A DNA stretch of 64,000 nt from contig MU405354.1 in assembly GCA_022836615.1 (NCBI GenBank), positions 1 through 64,000 of the forward strand, written 5' to 3'. Position numbers and translations under genes: made by a program. This document shows, piece after piece, positions 1 through 9,950 of the stretch; within the stretch, counting starts at the first letter, position 1, and every line of letters begins with the position of its first letter. The stretch is from Annulohypoxylon bovei var. microspora (lineage: Eukaryota > Ascomycota > Sordariomycetes > Xylariales > Hypoxylaceae). Under the pieces are notes generated by a model. The model ran no database searches. It saw only the letters and a program-made list of their open reading frames with translations, and had not been told where the DNA came from.

Positions 1-1255
1 TGCCACCCAGCTGGTCCGTGCGCGAGAGCCAGCTTTTGACAAGCTTTTCGTTTTCGAAAAACTGAATCTTGTCGAAACGCACCTTCTCGCGAACGGACCA
101 CCTCGAAAGCTTAGATCTGAGGATCTAATTGGTTAAAAGCTTTGAGATGGTCCCACCCGCGAGAGGATGCACCCAATCAATCGCTGTGGACATAACGGCC
201 TCCTTGGAGATAACGGGGTTTACACACTTTTTAGCGCCGGAGATACGGGATTACCGCGATAGGAGATTTTTGATAAGGACCATGGAGAAAAAAAAACACA
301 CCAAAGCTTTACCCGTACAATTACCCTCGTTAAACTCGGTTATTACACTGTTTTACAATAATTCGATTATCTTGTTTAATATAAATGTAAAAAATGGGGG
401 AAAATATGCATTAAAAAGAGCTTTCTTTGGGCTTTATAAAAGTATCATTTTTGAGTGTTGAAGTACGTTTAAGCTAGCTTGAAAAAAGGGTTAAAACTAT
501 TACTAAATAAGGATAATTTAAGGCTTTCGACAGCAAAGGTGGTGATCTAAGGTGGGAGTGGGCGGTGGTTAAGGGTAGTAATCAAATTAGGTATAGCGCC
601 AAAAAGAACAATACTTCCACGATTGATCCACTTATATAAAGTGGAGCATATATCTTTTTTTGCATTAAGCGTTAGCAATAAGCTATTGCCGGTCAGGGCC
701 TAAGTCAACTTAATTAAGATTGCTGTATCTTAGATATAACCCTTCTTTCCTGCGATAGCCTTTTAGAAGGGATAACTTCGTCTCTACAACAACAATAACA
801 ACTTGCTATTAGCAGCCCATTTCCTCACACCATACTACGTGAGAATACCATGACAAGATGGTAGCTTCACTCCGTTACGATCGGAGGTCCTCCGGGTTAT
901 GGAAGAAACGTGAGGATCTCAAGTCGAGCTCTTCTCACCACGGACATTATAGACACTAATACGCATCGCCATACCTAACGGCGGTTCCATCAAGAGCAAG
1001 ACATGGATCAATTTATTTCTCTTCGCAGTGATAACCACGAGGTAGCTTGTCTCTCCTATCGTTCTTCTAACATGTCCTCCGGACGGATAAGTTCTCCAAA
1101 CGGAAAAAGACCTACACGAATACAGCAGAGAATAGACAAAAGGGACACCCGGACTTAACCTACCACGAATGGTTACACGTTCTGTGGACACGGGCCTAGG
1201 ATTAAACCACAAACAGAACGAAATTAACCTGATATTATAAATCGCAGAATCTCAA
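1..1255. other. AT-rich non-coding stretch at the window edge
   Basis: I see no convincing gene here. Open frames are short, low in complexity and lack family signatures. The part from about 290 to 530 is especially A/T rich, with runs of A and TTTAA-like words. Together with the retroelement and pseudogene scraps that follow, this suggests a decayed repeat-rich patch, but no terminal repeats or target duplications could be identified. The left end is cut by the window. Confidence 0.5.
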
Positions 1256-1522
1256 GCGGCTCATCTAGCAAAGCACCACCCATTAATCGAGTCATGGATC
1301 AAGCTGTTCTTCGGCGGGGCTTGTGGCTTGGGCTTCGGCTCAGCCTTTTACGGCCAAGGAGACAACGATGCGCAGAGCAAAATGCGCAGAGAGATGTTCG
1401 AGAAGTACCATGAGGAGGACATCCGAAAGGAAATGTCAGATCACATCTGGGAGCCAATCTGCGGGGCCTGGTTCCGTAGCGATTCGTTACACGCCGCACC
1501 TGTGCCCTTCGAAATCAATTGA
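1256..1522 (+). pseudogene. coding-like remnant, unknown function
   Basis: A frame open from about 1256 to the stop near 1520 translates to a protein-like stretch of about 85 residues. It has a glycine-rich, possibly membrane-inserting part (LFFGGACGLGFGSAFYG) followed by a charged helix-like part (MRREMFEKYHEEDIRKEM). There is no in-frame ATG at its start. A possible splice acceptor (ATCGCAG) lies just upstream at about 1249-1250, so it may be the last exon of a gene whose earlier exons are lost or unrecognised. I do not recognise the family. It could equally be a gene fragment carried into this degraded region. Confidence 0.3.
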
Positions 1523-1796
1523 ACATGCGAATATAATTTTCGGAACGGGGATCAGGGAAGAGATAACGGCGACTACCTACCTACAGATGAATTCGTATAT
1601 CCTGGTTTGGAGCTGGTAATAGAATAGTGGCCGGTATGTAAGAAGAATCAACTACTAGGCTTTGTTGAACATACTGGGTGGGACATATCGAGCATAAAGA
1701 AGCTCAAAGAGGGGGGAGGACGAATCTTAGAGTTGAAGATTCCAAACAGACAGAAAAAAGCGAACCGGAGGATACTGAGGGTTCAAATTCGATACA

Positions 1797-2016
1797 ATGC
1801 ACAAGAAGGGTAAGATGGAATGGATGAAGGAGGCGACACCTTTCGGATGTCCTTGTTTCGTCGTATGGAGGTTAGTAGGAGGAAAGAAGAAAGGACGCGT
1901 GGTGATCGACCTTAGAGTGTCAAACAAGGCCACGTTAACGGACATCTATCCCCTACCTCGACAGGAAGAGATTATACAATTAATGAAAGGCCACAAGTAT
2001 TTTGCAGTATTGTTGG
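1797..2016 (+). mobile_element. Ty3/Gypsy retrotransposon reverse-transcriptase fragment
   Basis: The translation carries the start of a Ty3/Gypsy-type RT domain: GKMEWMKEATPFGCPCFVVWR, then KKGRVVIDLR and the spaced YPLPRQEEII block, ending at KYFAV. In complete elements this is followed by the active-site and YxDD region, which is absent. The homology stops at about 2010-2016, and an in-frame stop follows shortly. Upstream of about 1775 the frame also has a stop. I saw no LTRs, integrase or gag around it. It is a dead scrap of roughly 70 codons and no protein is expected. Its right end abuts the thioesterase-like pseudogene on the other strand. Confidence 0.75.
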
Positions 2017-2029
2017 GCAGGTTCTAACG

Positions 2030-2391
2030 ACGAGACTGGCCTCCCAGCAGTGCGGCCTCGTCGGCAAGGACGCGGCGGGCGGCGGGCACGACCTCCCTGA
2101 GCCCGACGGCCTGCAGGTCCTCGTTCGCGGCGAAGTCGCGCACGTCCCAGACGTCGAACCACTGCGGCCACGCGTCGGGCGAGCTGGCGCACTTGTGCGT
2201 CGGGGCCTGGGGAAACACCCAGGGGACGACGGCAATGCTTCGAAAAGAGTGCGGCGGTGCGAGTCGCGCGGATGGGTCAACGAGGCCGCGAAGTTGCGCG
2301 CGTTGTCCCCGCGGCCGTGTAAGAAGACGACGGTGTGCGTGTGCGGCTTCGAAGATTCTATGGTAATGAAGGGTATGTTTATGGTAGCCAT
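2030..2391 (-). pseudogene. truncated, frame-shifted acyl-protein thioesterase/carboxylesterase-like gene
   Basis: Reading leftwards from an ATG at 2391, the product starts MATINIPF and then carries TVVFLHGRGDNARNF, the oxyanion-side motif of the phospholipase/carboxylesterase (APT1-like) alpha/beta-hydrolase family. Near 2213-2232 the reading frame must shift by one base to continue. In the new frame are FPQAPTHKCA, PQWFDVWDVRDF and a helix ending LADEAALLGG. In the family this point is followed by the nucleophile elbow (GxSxGG) with the catalytic serine. Here the sequence breaks off at about 2030-2035 and runs into a retroelement fragment. With a frameshift and no catalytic residues this is a pseudogene. 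The 2040-2220 part is notably GC rich, so it has not been heavily AT-mutated. Confidence 0.7.
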
Positions 2392-2591
2392 GTTAAAACA
2401 AGCCAGCCGGGTTGCGATAAATAACAGCGAATGAAGAAATGAAAATCGCCTGAGCTCTCGAGGGTTATGGTTACACGACATGGTGCATATAAACCCCTGA
2501 ATCCCCGAAGACGAATTTAACTTCGTTAATTACGAAATATTTAATTATTAAGTGTTCTTACAATTTACATTATTTTTTACCTACCTGCCTA

Positions 2592-3002
2592 TTATTGAAA
2601 CAAAATACCCCTTCTTTGAAGCCTTTTCTTTTCAAACTCGAGCCGGCTTCTTATAAACGTGGTAGCCTTATGCTCGGCGATCCTAACACCCATCTGCTCA
2701 AGTTTATTACGGCGATTCGCGAGAAGCGACTCGTAGAAAAAGCAGTCGCAGTTCTGGCAGGCGTCAAACGCTTTTGCATCGAAGCGATGAAGACAGATGA
2801 GACAGACGGAATCGGCAGTACATTTTGGACAATCATGGGTGCTAGGTGAGCGAGGTCCCGTACGTTGAAGGACATAGTCGAGGATCCAGTTGAATCTATG
2901 ACCGCACGCATAGTAGCACGTGCCTACGAGTAGCTCAGCTTGGCCGGAAGTTGCTTGGATCGTAGAATGGCGCTTCATCATATACGGCTCTACTTTGCTC
3001 AT
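2592..3002 (-). CDS. small cysteine-rich protein, probable zinc-binding, function unknown
   Basis: A single-exon ORF of 136 residues begins with ATG at 3002 and ends with TAA at 2592-2594. The middle holds paired cysteines and a histidine: CYYACGH near residues 29-35, CPKC near 58-61, CLIC near 67-70, then CQNCDC near 82-87. This spacing suggests a RING-like or treble-clef zinc fold. The C-terminal part is basic and helical (RSRLEFEKKRLQRR). No signal peptide or membrane segment is seen. The opposite strand is also open for 84 codons, but the ordered CxxC pairs favour this strand. I cannot name the family. It could be a lineage-specific protein or a remnant of a larger gene. Confidence 0.5.
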   Translation of the reverse strand: MSKVEPYMMKRHSTIQATSGQAELLVGTCYYACGHRFNWILDYVLQRTGPRSPSTHDCPKCTADSVCLICLHRFDAKAFDACQNCDCFFYESLLANRRNKLEQMGVRIAEHKATTFIRSRLEFEKKRLQRRGILFQ

Positions 3003-3661
3003 CTTTATTTGGTAAGGTTCAGCCTGCTGGGTGGATTGTGTGATGATAATCTGTAAGTCAGAGAGTATGCTTGAAGAATGGTTTCACTAAGTTGTAAGCT
3101 AACTCTACGATATATATCAAACAGAAGGCACCTCAAAGAATTTCTTCAGAGATACAATAGTCTTTGTAAGCGCAGTTTCAACTTAAATGGTAGTCAAAGG
3201 ACCATTGTCTCATGCTAATGGTTACCTATGAGAGCCTACAGCCTTACCGTTTTGTCCATAGGCATATTCTAGGTTTCTCCCCTTTTGGGGGGATTTCTCG
3301 TTACAGTTCCATCGCTTCTAGTTTCAGTTACAACTTTCCTACCTATAAAAGACCATTATAGTAGCATTAGCACCATAAGGTTATGGTCGGCAGATTATAT
3401 CAGCCGCCCCCCGCGCAAATCCGCGGCTTGGGGTAGGTCAGGTAGGTCAGATGGCTTCTCTACCACCACTTTAATCTCTTAGTAATAATCATCTCTTCAC
3501 AAACCAGCGGTTAGCGCAAATTTGTTCGAACATGTATTTCACTGGTACACTTTCAAGGCACCCTCAAAAATTGAATGCGGCCACGTCCGCCTAGGTACCT
3601 ACAACACCACCGCGCCGAGAATACTCGAACAGGTCGCCGATTCAGGGGGAGGCGCGACACG
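3003..3661. other. intergenic region between divergent small gene and zeta-type gene
   Basis: No gene is supported. The region contains scattered AT-rich sequence and short GGTAGGTCAGGTAGGTCAG direct repeats near 3433-3452. It should hold the promoters of both flanking genes, but no specific element can be assigned. Confidence 0.4.
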
Positions 3662-4663
3662 ATGGATACCGATCCACAATCATACATCCTCTCCGAGGAC
3701 GAGTCGCGGGCGATATTCGAGCGCGTCATCGTCCCCGCGGAACTCGGCGCTCTCCCGCCCGTCTCCAGCAACGCCGCCAGAACGCCCCTCGCCGTGCTCC
3801 TCACGGGCCAGACCGGCGCCGGGAAGACGCGCACCGCGCCCGCGCTCAAATCGGCCATAACCCAGCTGCGCGGGCCCGCGCCCCTCGCGCACTTCGTCGC
3901 CGACACGTACAAGACGTACCACCCGCGGTACCAGGCGCTGCTCGCCGCCCAGCCGTCCCTCGCCTCCGCGGCCGCGGGCCCGGACGCGCGGCGGTGGCTG
4001 CTTATGGCGGCGTCGCGCGCCGCCGGCCGCCGCGCCGACGTGCTCCTCGAGTCCGCCGTGCGGCACCCCGCCGACTTCGCGGACCTGGCGCGCCTGTTCC
4101 GCGCCCGCGGCTACCGCGTCGAGGTCGCGGTGCTGGCCGTGCCGGCGCCGCTGAGCCGCCTCGGCATCCTCGCCCGCTACCACGAGCGCCTGCCCGAGGC
4201 CGGGCCCGCGCGCGGGCTGCCCGTGCGGCTGACGCCGCGCCGCGTGCACGACGAGTCGTACGAGGGGCTGCTGCGGGCGGCCGCGTTCGTGGATGCCGGA
4301 GATGCCGTGGACCAGGTCGTTGTCGTGCGGCGCGACAGCGCGGTCGCGTATGCGGACGAGCGCGTGGATGGGGTCTGGAGGCGGGGGGCGGGTGTAGCGC
4401 GGGCGGTGCGCGCAGAGCGGCAGCGCCCTCTGACACCTGTGGAGAGGACGGGGACGCAGATGTGTCTGCGCAGGTTGAGGGAGATGGATGTGCCTGGTCT
4501 CGAGAGCCAGCTAGAGGAAATCGAGGGGTTACTGAAACCTCTATTGGTCGATCCGGACGACGAGGTATATGCGCCGTTGAGGCCGCTGTCCCTGCCTACT
4601 TCGGCTCACGATGAGCGGTTTGATATCGAAGCGGGCCTTCGGCTGGGAATGGCAGAGTTTTAA
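3662..4663 (+). CDS. Zeta-toxin-family P-loop kinase (UDP-GlcNAc kinase-like)
   Basis: This single-exon gene encodes 333 residues. The ATG at 3662 is chosen because it directly precedes conserved-looking sequence (MDTDPQSYILSEDES); the frame is open further upstream without homology. A Walker A motif GQTGAGKT lies at residues 49-56, in the position and form typical of the Zeta toxin family. It is followed by a long helical kinase body with a segment resembling the family's substrate-binding region (FVADTYKTYHP, about residues 80-90). Bacterial Zeta proteins phosphorylate UDP-N-acetylglucosamine and are held inactive by an Epsilon antitoxin. Fungal homologues are known, but their role is unclear. 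No antitoxin-like gene is adjacent. Base composition is strikingly GC rich, with heavy G/C at third positions, unlike the AT-leaning flanks, and there are no introns. Transfer from bacteria is a plausible inference at the family level. Confidence 0.8.
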   Translation: MDTDPQSYILSEDESRAIFERVIVPAELGALPPVSSNAARTPLAVLLTGQTGAGKTRTAPALKSAITQLRGPAPLAHFVADTYKTYHPRYQALLAAQPSLASAAAGPDARRWLLMAASRAAGRRADVLLESAVRHPADFADLARLFRARGYRVEVAVLAVPAPLSRLGILARYHERLPEAGPARGLPVRLTPRRVHDESYEGLLRAAAFVDAGDAVDQVVVVRRDSAVAYADERVDGVWRRGAGVARAVRAERQRPLTPVERTGTQMCLRRLREMDVPGLESQLEEIEGLLKPLLVDPDDEVYAPLRPLSLPTSAHDERFDIEAGLRLGMAEF

Positions 4664-5023
4664 CATCCCTGTGACACAGAGGGCTTCTATGGCTTTTTTG
4701 ACAATGGCTTATTAGTTCGTGCCACTAGCCCCCTACCCCTTTTTTGCGGGATATGGGCATGTACGGGCGAAACATGAACGAAGACTTCCTGGTCTAGTAA
4801 CATACAAGGATTAAGTAGGTATATAGCCCTAGAAAGTATTATATCACTAGGCTAGATGGGCTATAATTATTGGTATATAAGGCAGAGCACCGCCGATGTA
4901 GATGTTATAAATACGTACTCATCTCACCTAAATGCTCATATATACCAACCCCTCCTTCTGTTATTTCTCTCTAACACAAAATAACCTATTCAAATTTTCC
5001 CCTTTTGGCTAGGTATATAATCG
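4664..5023. other. intergenic region between convergent genes
   Basis: Convergent 3' ends of the zeta-type gene and the MFS transporter flank this AT-rich spacer. It includes TATATA-like words and short TAGGTATATA tracts. No gene is seen. Confidence 0.4.
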
Positions 5024-6926
5024 CTAGTACATGTATCTAAATTCAGGATTGAGATCTCCTAACTCTGTCTTCTCGTACTCCGATAAACCGACGTCCCGGG
5101 CGGCCTTCTTCCTCTTCTGGTTCTCCATGTAGATCGATATGAAATACAGGATCGAAGCTATACCGCTAACACAGGTGAACCCAAGGCATATCGCATAACC
5201 CTTCGTGAAGTTCGGAGAGTCTTTGCTGAGGAAGGCGAAGGTCGCGATGATCCCGCCGATGTTGCCGAAGCCAATCTGCCACCCGGTGCCGATAGCCCTA
5301 CGATGGTGGCCACCAAGATTCATGCTAAACCAACACACGGTGATTGGTAATATACTATATGTACCCATAGTGACAAGGTGAAGCATTGCGTATTGGACGG
5401 GTGTGTTGTCATGGACCTTGAGCAGCGTAGAGAAGGCCGCAATGCACAAGCAAAGTGGCACAAGCGCAAATGCAGCCCGGTGACGCAACCGGTCAGAGAG
5501 CGCAGCCATGAGAAGAGAGAAGACGAAAGACGCCGCCCAAGGTGGTACGCTATGTAGCTGTGTCTGGATTGGGTCGTAGTGGTACGTCGAAATGATGGTT
5601 GGCGCGAAGAAGGCATAGCTGTATGCCGGAACGATTAGTCCAAAGTACATAAAACCGCCGAGCCAGATGCGGTGATCCTTCATCACATTTATAACATCAC
5701 GGAAGGTAGTTTTTCGTTCCGCGGCATTGTGACCCTGATCAGCTTGTAGACGAGCCTTGATGTACGTCCGCTCTTCTTCGGTCAACCATTCAGCCTCCTC
5801 AGGACTTCGCCAGGTTAGAGACATACAAACCAAGCTTCGGATGGGAAACAACTTACAACGAGGGAAATATGAAAAAGAAAATAATTGCAACTAGGCCTGT
5901 AAGGGATCCTTCAAGTATGAAAATCCATCGCCAACCGTTGTATCCGCGCATACCCTGCACTTTTTAACGAATTAGTTACGTCCAAGAGAATCTATTATTA
6001 CATTATAGAAAGGCATATAGATCAGGAAGGCCTGTGATGAATAAATAGACATACTCTTTCCAATAGCAGATGCTAAGAGACCTCCAAAAGCTCCGGCTAG
6101 AGAAGTGGATGAGAAAAATAAGGAGTAGCGCTTTTGTGATTCACTTCGTTTATACCACATGCCTAACCAACTGGTATTAGCAACTATTCACGAGTAGAAA
6201 TTTCATGTTGTAGCTTATACTACTACTTATTGAGGCAACATACTGATGAGATAGAAACATCCTAAAGTCAACGTTAGTTACCCCCCTTGCGCTAGAACTT
6301 TAGACAATTGATTTACCTGGAAACATTCCACTTTCAAATAGACCTAAATCTCGTGAGTATGACCGTCTTCTACAAAATTGAATGTGTGGTTATACCTAGG
6401 AAGAATCGTGTCGCAAGAAGACCAGAATAATTCTGTACAAGACCTTGGCATACGGATGCGATACCAAACCCCAGCATACAAGTTGGGAGCCATACGCGAG
6501 GCGAGAACTTCTTCATTAGGATGTTGCTAGGGATCTCGGCAACAATATACGGCACGAAGAACATGGTCAAAGCTAACGACCTCTAATGTCAGTAAAGCGG
6601 TGTTTTCTGGGCCAAATTTGCTTACCGGTGTTGTACTCATTATCCTTTAGGTTTAAATCTTCTACTAGATGGAAAGACTTCGCATTCGCAATGTTGACTC
6701 TGTCTAAGAAAGCGAGAAGATACAGGATACACAGGAACGGTATCAATCTCCAGTCGATGCGAGTCATGAGCTTCCGCTCCGTGGTATGAGGCGGACATTG
6801 TACATGAAGCTCATCATACTCGATGTCGGCAGTGCCGGGATGGTATGTATTGTTTCCAATAATCTCTGCTCCTGGCTTATCCGAATCGCTCGGAGCGCTC
6901 GCTACGAGAGAAACAAAGTTAGACAT
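5024..6926 (-). CDS. MFS transporter, anion:cation symporter (Dal5/allantoate permease-like) family
   Basis: Seven exons join in frame to 504 residues: 6926-6626, 6572-6396, 6343-6317, 6261-6244, 6162-6055, 5959-5857 and 5804-5024, with short GT-AG introns. Signatures of the fungal ACS subfamily of 12-TM transporters are clear: LLAFLDRVNIANAK after TM1, VPYIVAEIPSNILMKK, RFFLG-LFESGMFPG across an intron, SMWYKRSESQKRYS, GWRWIFILEG, and PEEAEWLTEEER in the central loop. Members carry small organic anions such as allantoate, nicotinate, pantothenate or biotin precursors across the plasma membrane. The exact substrate cannot be read from the sequence. Exons of 27 and 18 bp in the middle are unusually small but restore the family sequence exactly. 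The ATG at 6926 was preferred over an in-frame ATG at 6968. Confidence 0.85.
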
Positions 6927-9900
6927 CGTTATCAACCAAAATTCGTGTTGTGAGCCTAAGATACCCAAAGACTTCGTCCAAGAACGCGATGCGATCCGCG
7001 ACTAAAACTTGGAGTCAGACAGCGGGGGTTACCAGAGAATTGCGACGTACCGGAACTCTTGCCAATACGCATTTTCGATTAAACCAACCAAACCCACCAA
7101 TCAGGGCCAACTAGAATGTTACCCAAAAATATATGTATATAATAGACAAAATGACCCCAACTATCGAAGGTAGACAAGATGACTCACGAGACGGTGTGGG
7201 AGGTCTCGCTTATATGTAAGTAATAAAATTTTCTGAGTTGTGCTGACCCTCGGTGTATTCGGCTTTGAAGTTGGGCACGCTGGCACGACGATCCCTAGCT
7301 CTAGTAAGCCTCCGCTAAGTCGTCGTGTTTAGCTTTAAAGCTTTAGAGGCTCAAAGAGAACCAGCCCAGCGCGTTACGATAAGTAATCCTCACGTATCGA
7401 TATATTTGACAACTAAAAATGAGAGATGCCGGGTTGCAGACGTGACTTGGAAGCCTCGAATTCGGAGCCGATGTCGGTTTGTTGAGGTAAATCCATACAA
7501 GCTGGGGACCGCTAGAGCGAATTCAGCTGAGAATGGAGAGAATCCTAGAGGCTGGAAAGCTTTTTTCGCGGGGAAATTAAATATTGCGGAGTAGCAGCAG
7601 ATGCTGTAGCGTAGGAGCTGGGACCCTGGATCGGCAACCGACCAGTCATCTTTCCTCTATTCTTCCCTCCATTCCTAACCGTGGCTAGCTGATGCTCGAG
7701 CTTTTATCCCTTTCCAAACCCCTCCAATACATCCGCCCTGACTATCATCCGGTAGGCGATATCCCGATGAGTTTCAGGAATACATGATGCATTAGTTCAT
7801 CCGGTTCAAAGACAACGGGATGGACGTTGAACTGCGAAGAGCCGTTCTAAGCCCTAGTTAACTGCGGATATCCCTCGAACTTGCGAGTTCTCTTCTCAAT
7901 TATGCTGATGATGTTTCACGATCAGCAGGTCGCCGCAACCGTGGGCTAGGCTTTAAGATTGTAAAACCTGGGGTGATGAGTTGACTCTCTTCAATATGAA
8001 ACATACTTGCAGACTTCATAATCATTATGCATAGCTTCGTTAGATGCGCAGAACTTGCGGGTAATGGAACCAGCAATTGGCGATTCGACATCGTCGTCAA
8101 GGATGATTGACGGTAGATTGTCTCTCAATTCAGGAACAACACCCTCCTAGGTTAGAATGTATTAGACACAAAAGCATCGAGAGTCGGATGAGAATACCTA
8201 TGTAAGTTAATATATCTCATTCACTCAGCCGCTAGAGGCGTTGGTCTTTGGTTAGCACGTGACGGCTTCCCGAAACAAGATTGTTGTCTTCCATAACTAC
8301 TACTGTAGGTAGCTCCATATCGATGTCCTTGTAGTAGGTGTATATAAATACCTACCTACCTTGTCCGCTGTCTTTAAAGCGTGTTTTGGTCGACTCGTAG
8401 CCTAGAGCCTCAGATTGCAGCCGATCTTACAAAGGGGCATAAGTGTACCGCTGATTTATACCTAGACTTAAATTTGCTCAATGTATTACACATTACATAA
8501 ATAAAACACGGACTGCCCGACTCAGCTCAAGTGACGAATTCTGTTCGTGTCGTCCCACCTACGAATGAGATCGCAAGACGTCGTGTGTGGCCGGATTGTG
8601 AACCTCCGTTCCCACGTTGTGGTCTTAGAGGACAGGAGGGGAACACTACTCGATTGCGCAATACTAGTACTGTTGACGCAGTTGAAACACTCGGGTATCG
8701 AAGTTTCGATTTGCCCCATAGACTAAAACAATGGGTTGACGCACGCGAGAAATCCGACCCAGGAGCCTGGTTTGAGTATCGTGTTTGATGAATGAGACGT
8801 CCAATCATCGATCACTAACTTGGTACGGTAGTGGTTGATGTTACCCCCACGCGTGGCATTTATGTATTCGTGATCATCATACCACGCGGTACAACCATGC
8901 TGGCCTATTTAATAGTTGAGAGGTTATACATAGGATAACACACAGTATGAGTGGAATATACTCTTATGCCTTAGTTGGTAGGTAATACAGATGTATGTAG
9001 CTAAAATGTTCGGTGACATCAATAGTAGGTAGGTAGCGCCGTAGCGGTATGTGCTGTGTAACGTGTAACGATGTAACAACCTATCGTCATAGCTGGTAGA
9101 AGTTGCGTGATTAAGCTAATGCCGTTCTCGGTTTAGCGTATGCGAGGCTGTGAGGCGCCTTCGGGCGATTTATTACCAAATCGAGATTGATTTTTATCTC
9201 TTGGCATTAGAGGAGGATGAACAGACCAATAGTAACCCCCACGAGCGAATGGTTCCCTGTACACTATTTCGGAGACGCCTGTTCGGTTAGCCCATCAGGT
9301 AATGGAAGAGTTACCTACTGTACCAATGTACATACATAAGTCTTAGGTCTTGAGTAGCAGAGTAGTTGGTTAGTTAATAGGAATTGGCGGGTATGCATCC
9401 ATCCATGCTACTATGCAATGTCAAAGTAAATAAAATACACCGTACGTTGTTACTAAAATTGCAGTTAGAATCCTCATGACATCTTGAGGCAAAGCATTAC
9501 GTCTCCCATACATACTTACATGTATATGCGAATGAAGGATTACCTTGCTCGGTCGGTCCTTTATAGACATTTATACGCTAGATACGTAAGGTACATCGTA
9601 CATGTACCTACCTAATAAGAATACATACATGGATAGGCGTCCTTTCCTAGCATATCAGGGCAATCGCAACTTGCATGTACAACACTTCAGCTTTTTTAAA
9701 CTTGATTCCACTCCACGTTCTTCTTAAATCCTATTTCCTCCCTCTTCTCTTTCTCTCGTTCGAAGTATACTTAATATACATACGACGGTTTCAGTCCCCG
9801 ATAAACACAGCATCGCCTATCCCGTGTAATGTGTGCGACTACCAAAATTAGAGATTAACTAAACTTAAGCTCACGCCGTACTCTGCTCGGCACCTGTCTC

Positions 9901-9950
9901 CATCTCCTCCTTATCTCTCCAATCTTTGGTGGCTTGTGCCTATCGTCAAC
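6927..9950. other. 3-kb intergenic region, no supported gene
   Basis: Open frames here are short and mostly lack ATG starts or family signal. A pair of overlapping frames at 8527-8808 looks weakly coding-like but has no supported start. The DNA contains (TACC)n tracts, for example at about 8350-8362 and 9608-9614. The last 250 bases before the amino-acid transporter are pyrimidine rich (about 9711-9763 and 9880-9925), as is common in fungal promoters and 5' leaders. Confidence 0.45.

Noticed and set aside
2595..2849. 84-codon ORF on the + strand opposite the cysteine-rich gene
   Set aside because: The minus strand has regularly spaced CxxC pairs and a longer frame, so the plus frame is likely a shadow.
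3680..4436. Long open frames on the other strand and other frames of the zeta-type gene
   Set aside because: They are rich in Arg, Ala and Pro, as expected when a GC-rich gene is read in the wrong frame, and have no domain.
8527..8808. Overlapping open frames on both strands
   Set aside because: Neither has a supported start, domain or splice context. Composition is only weakly coding-like, so no gene is called.
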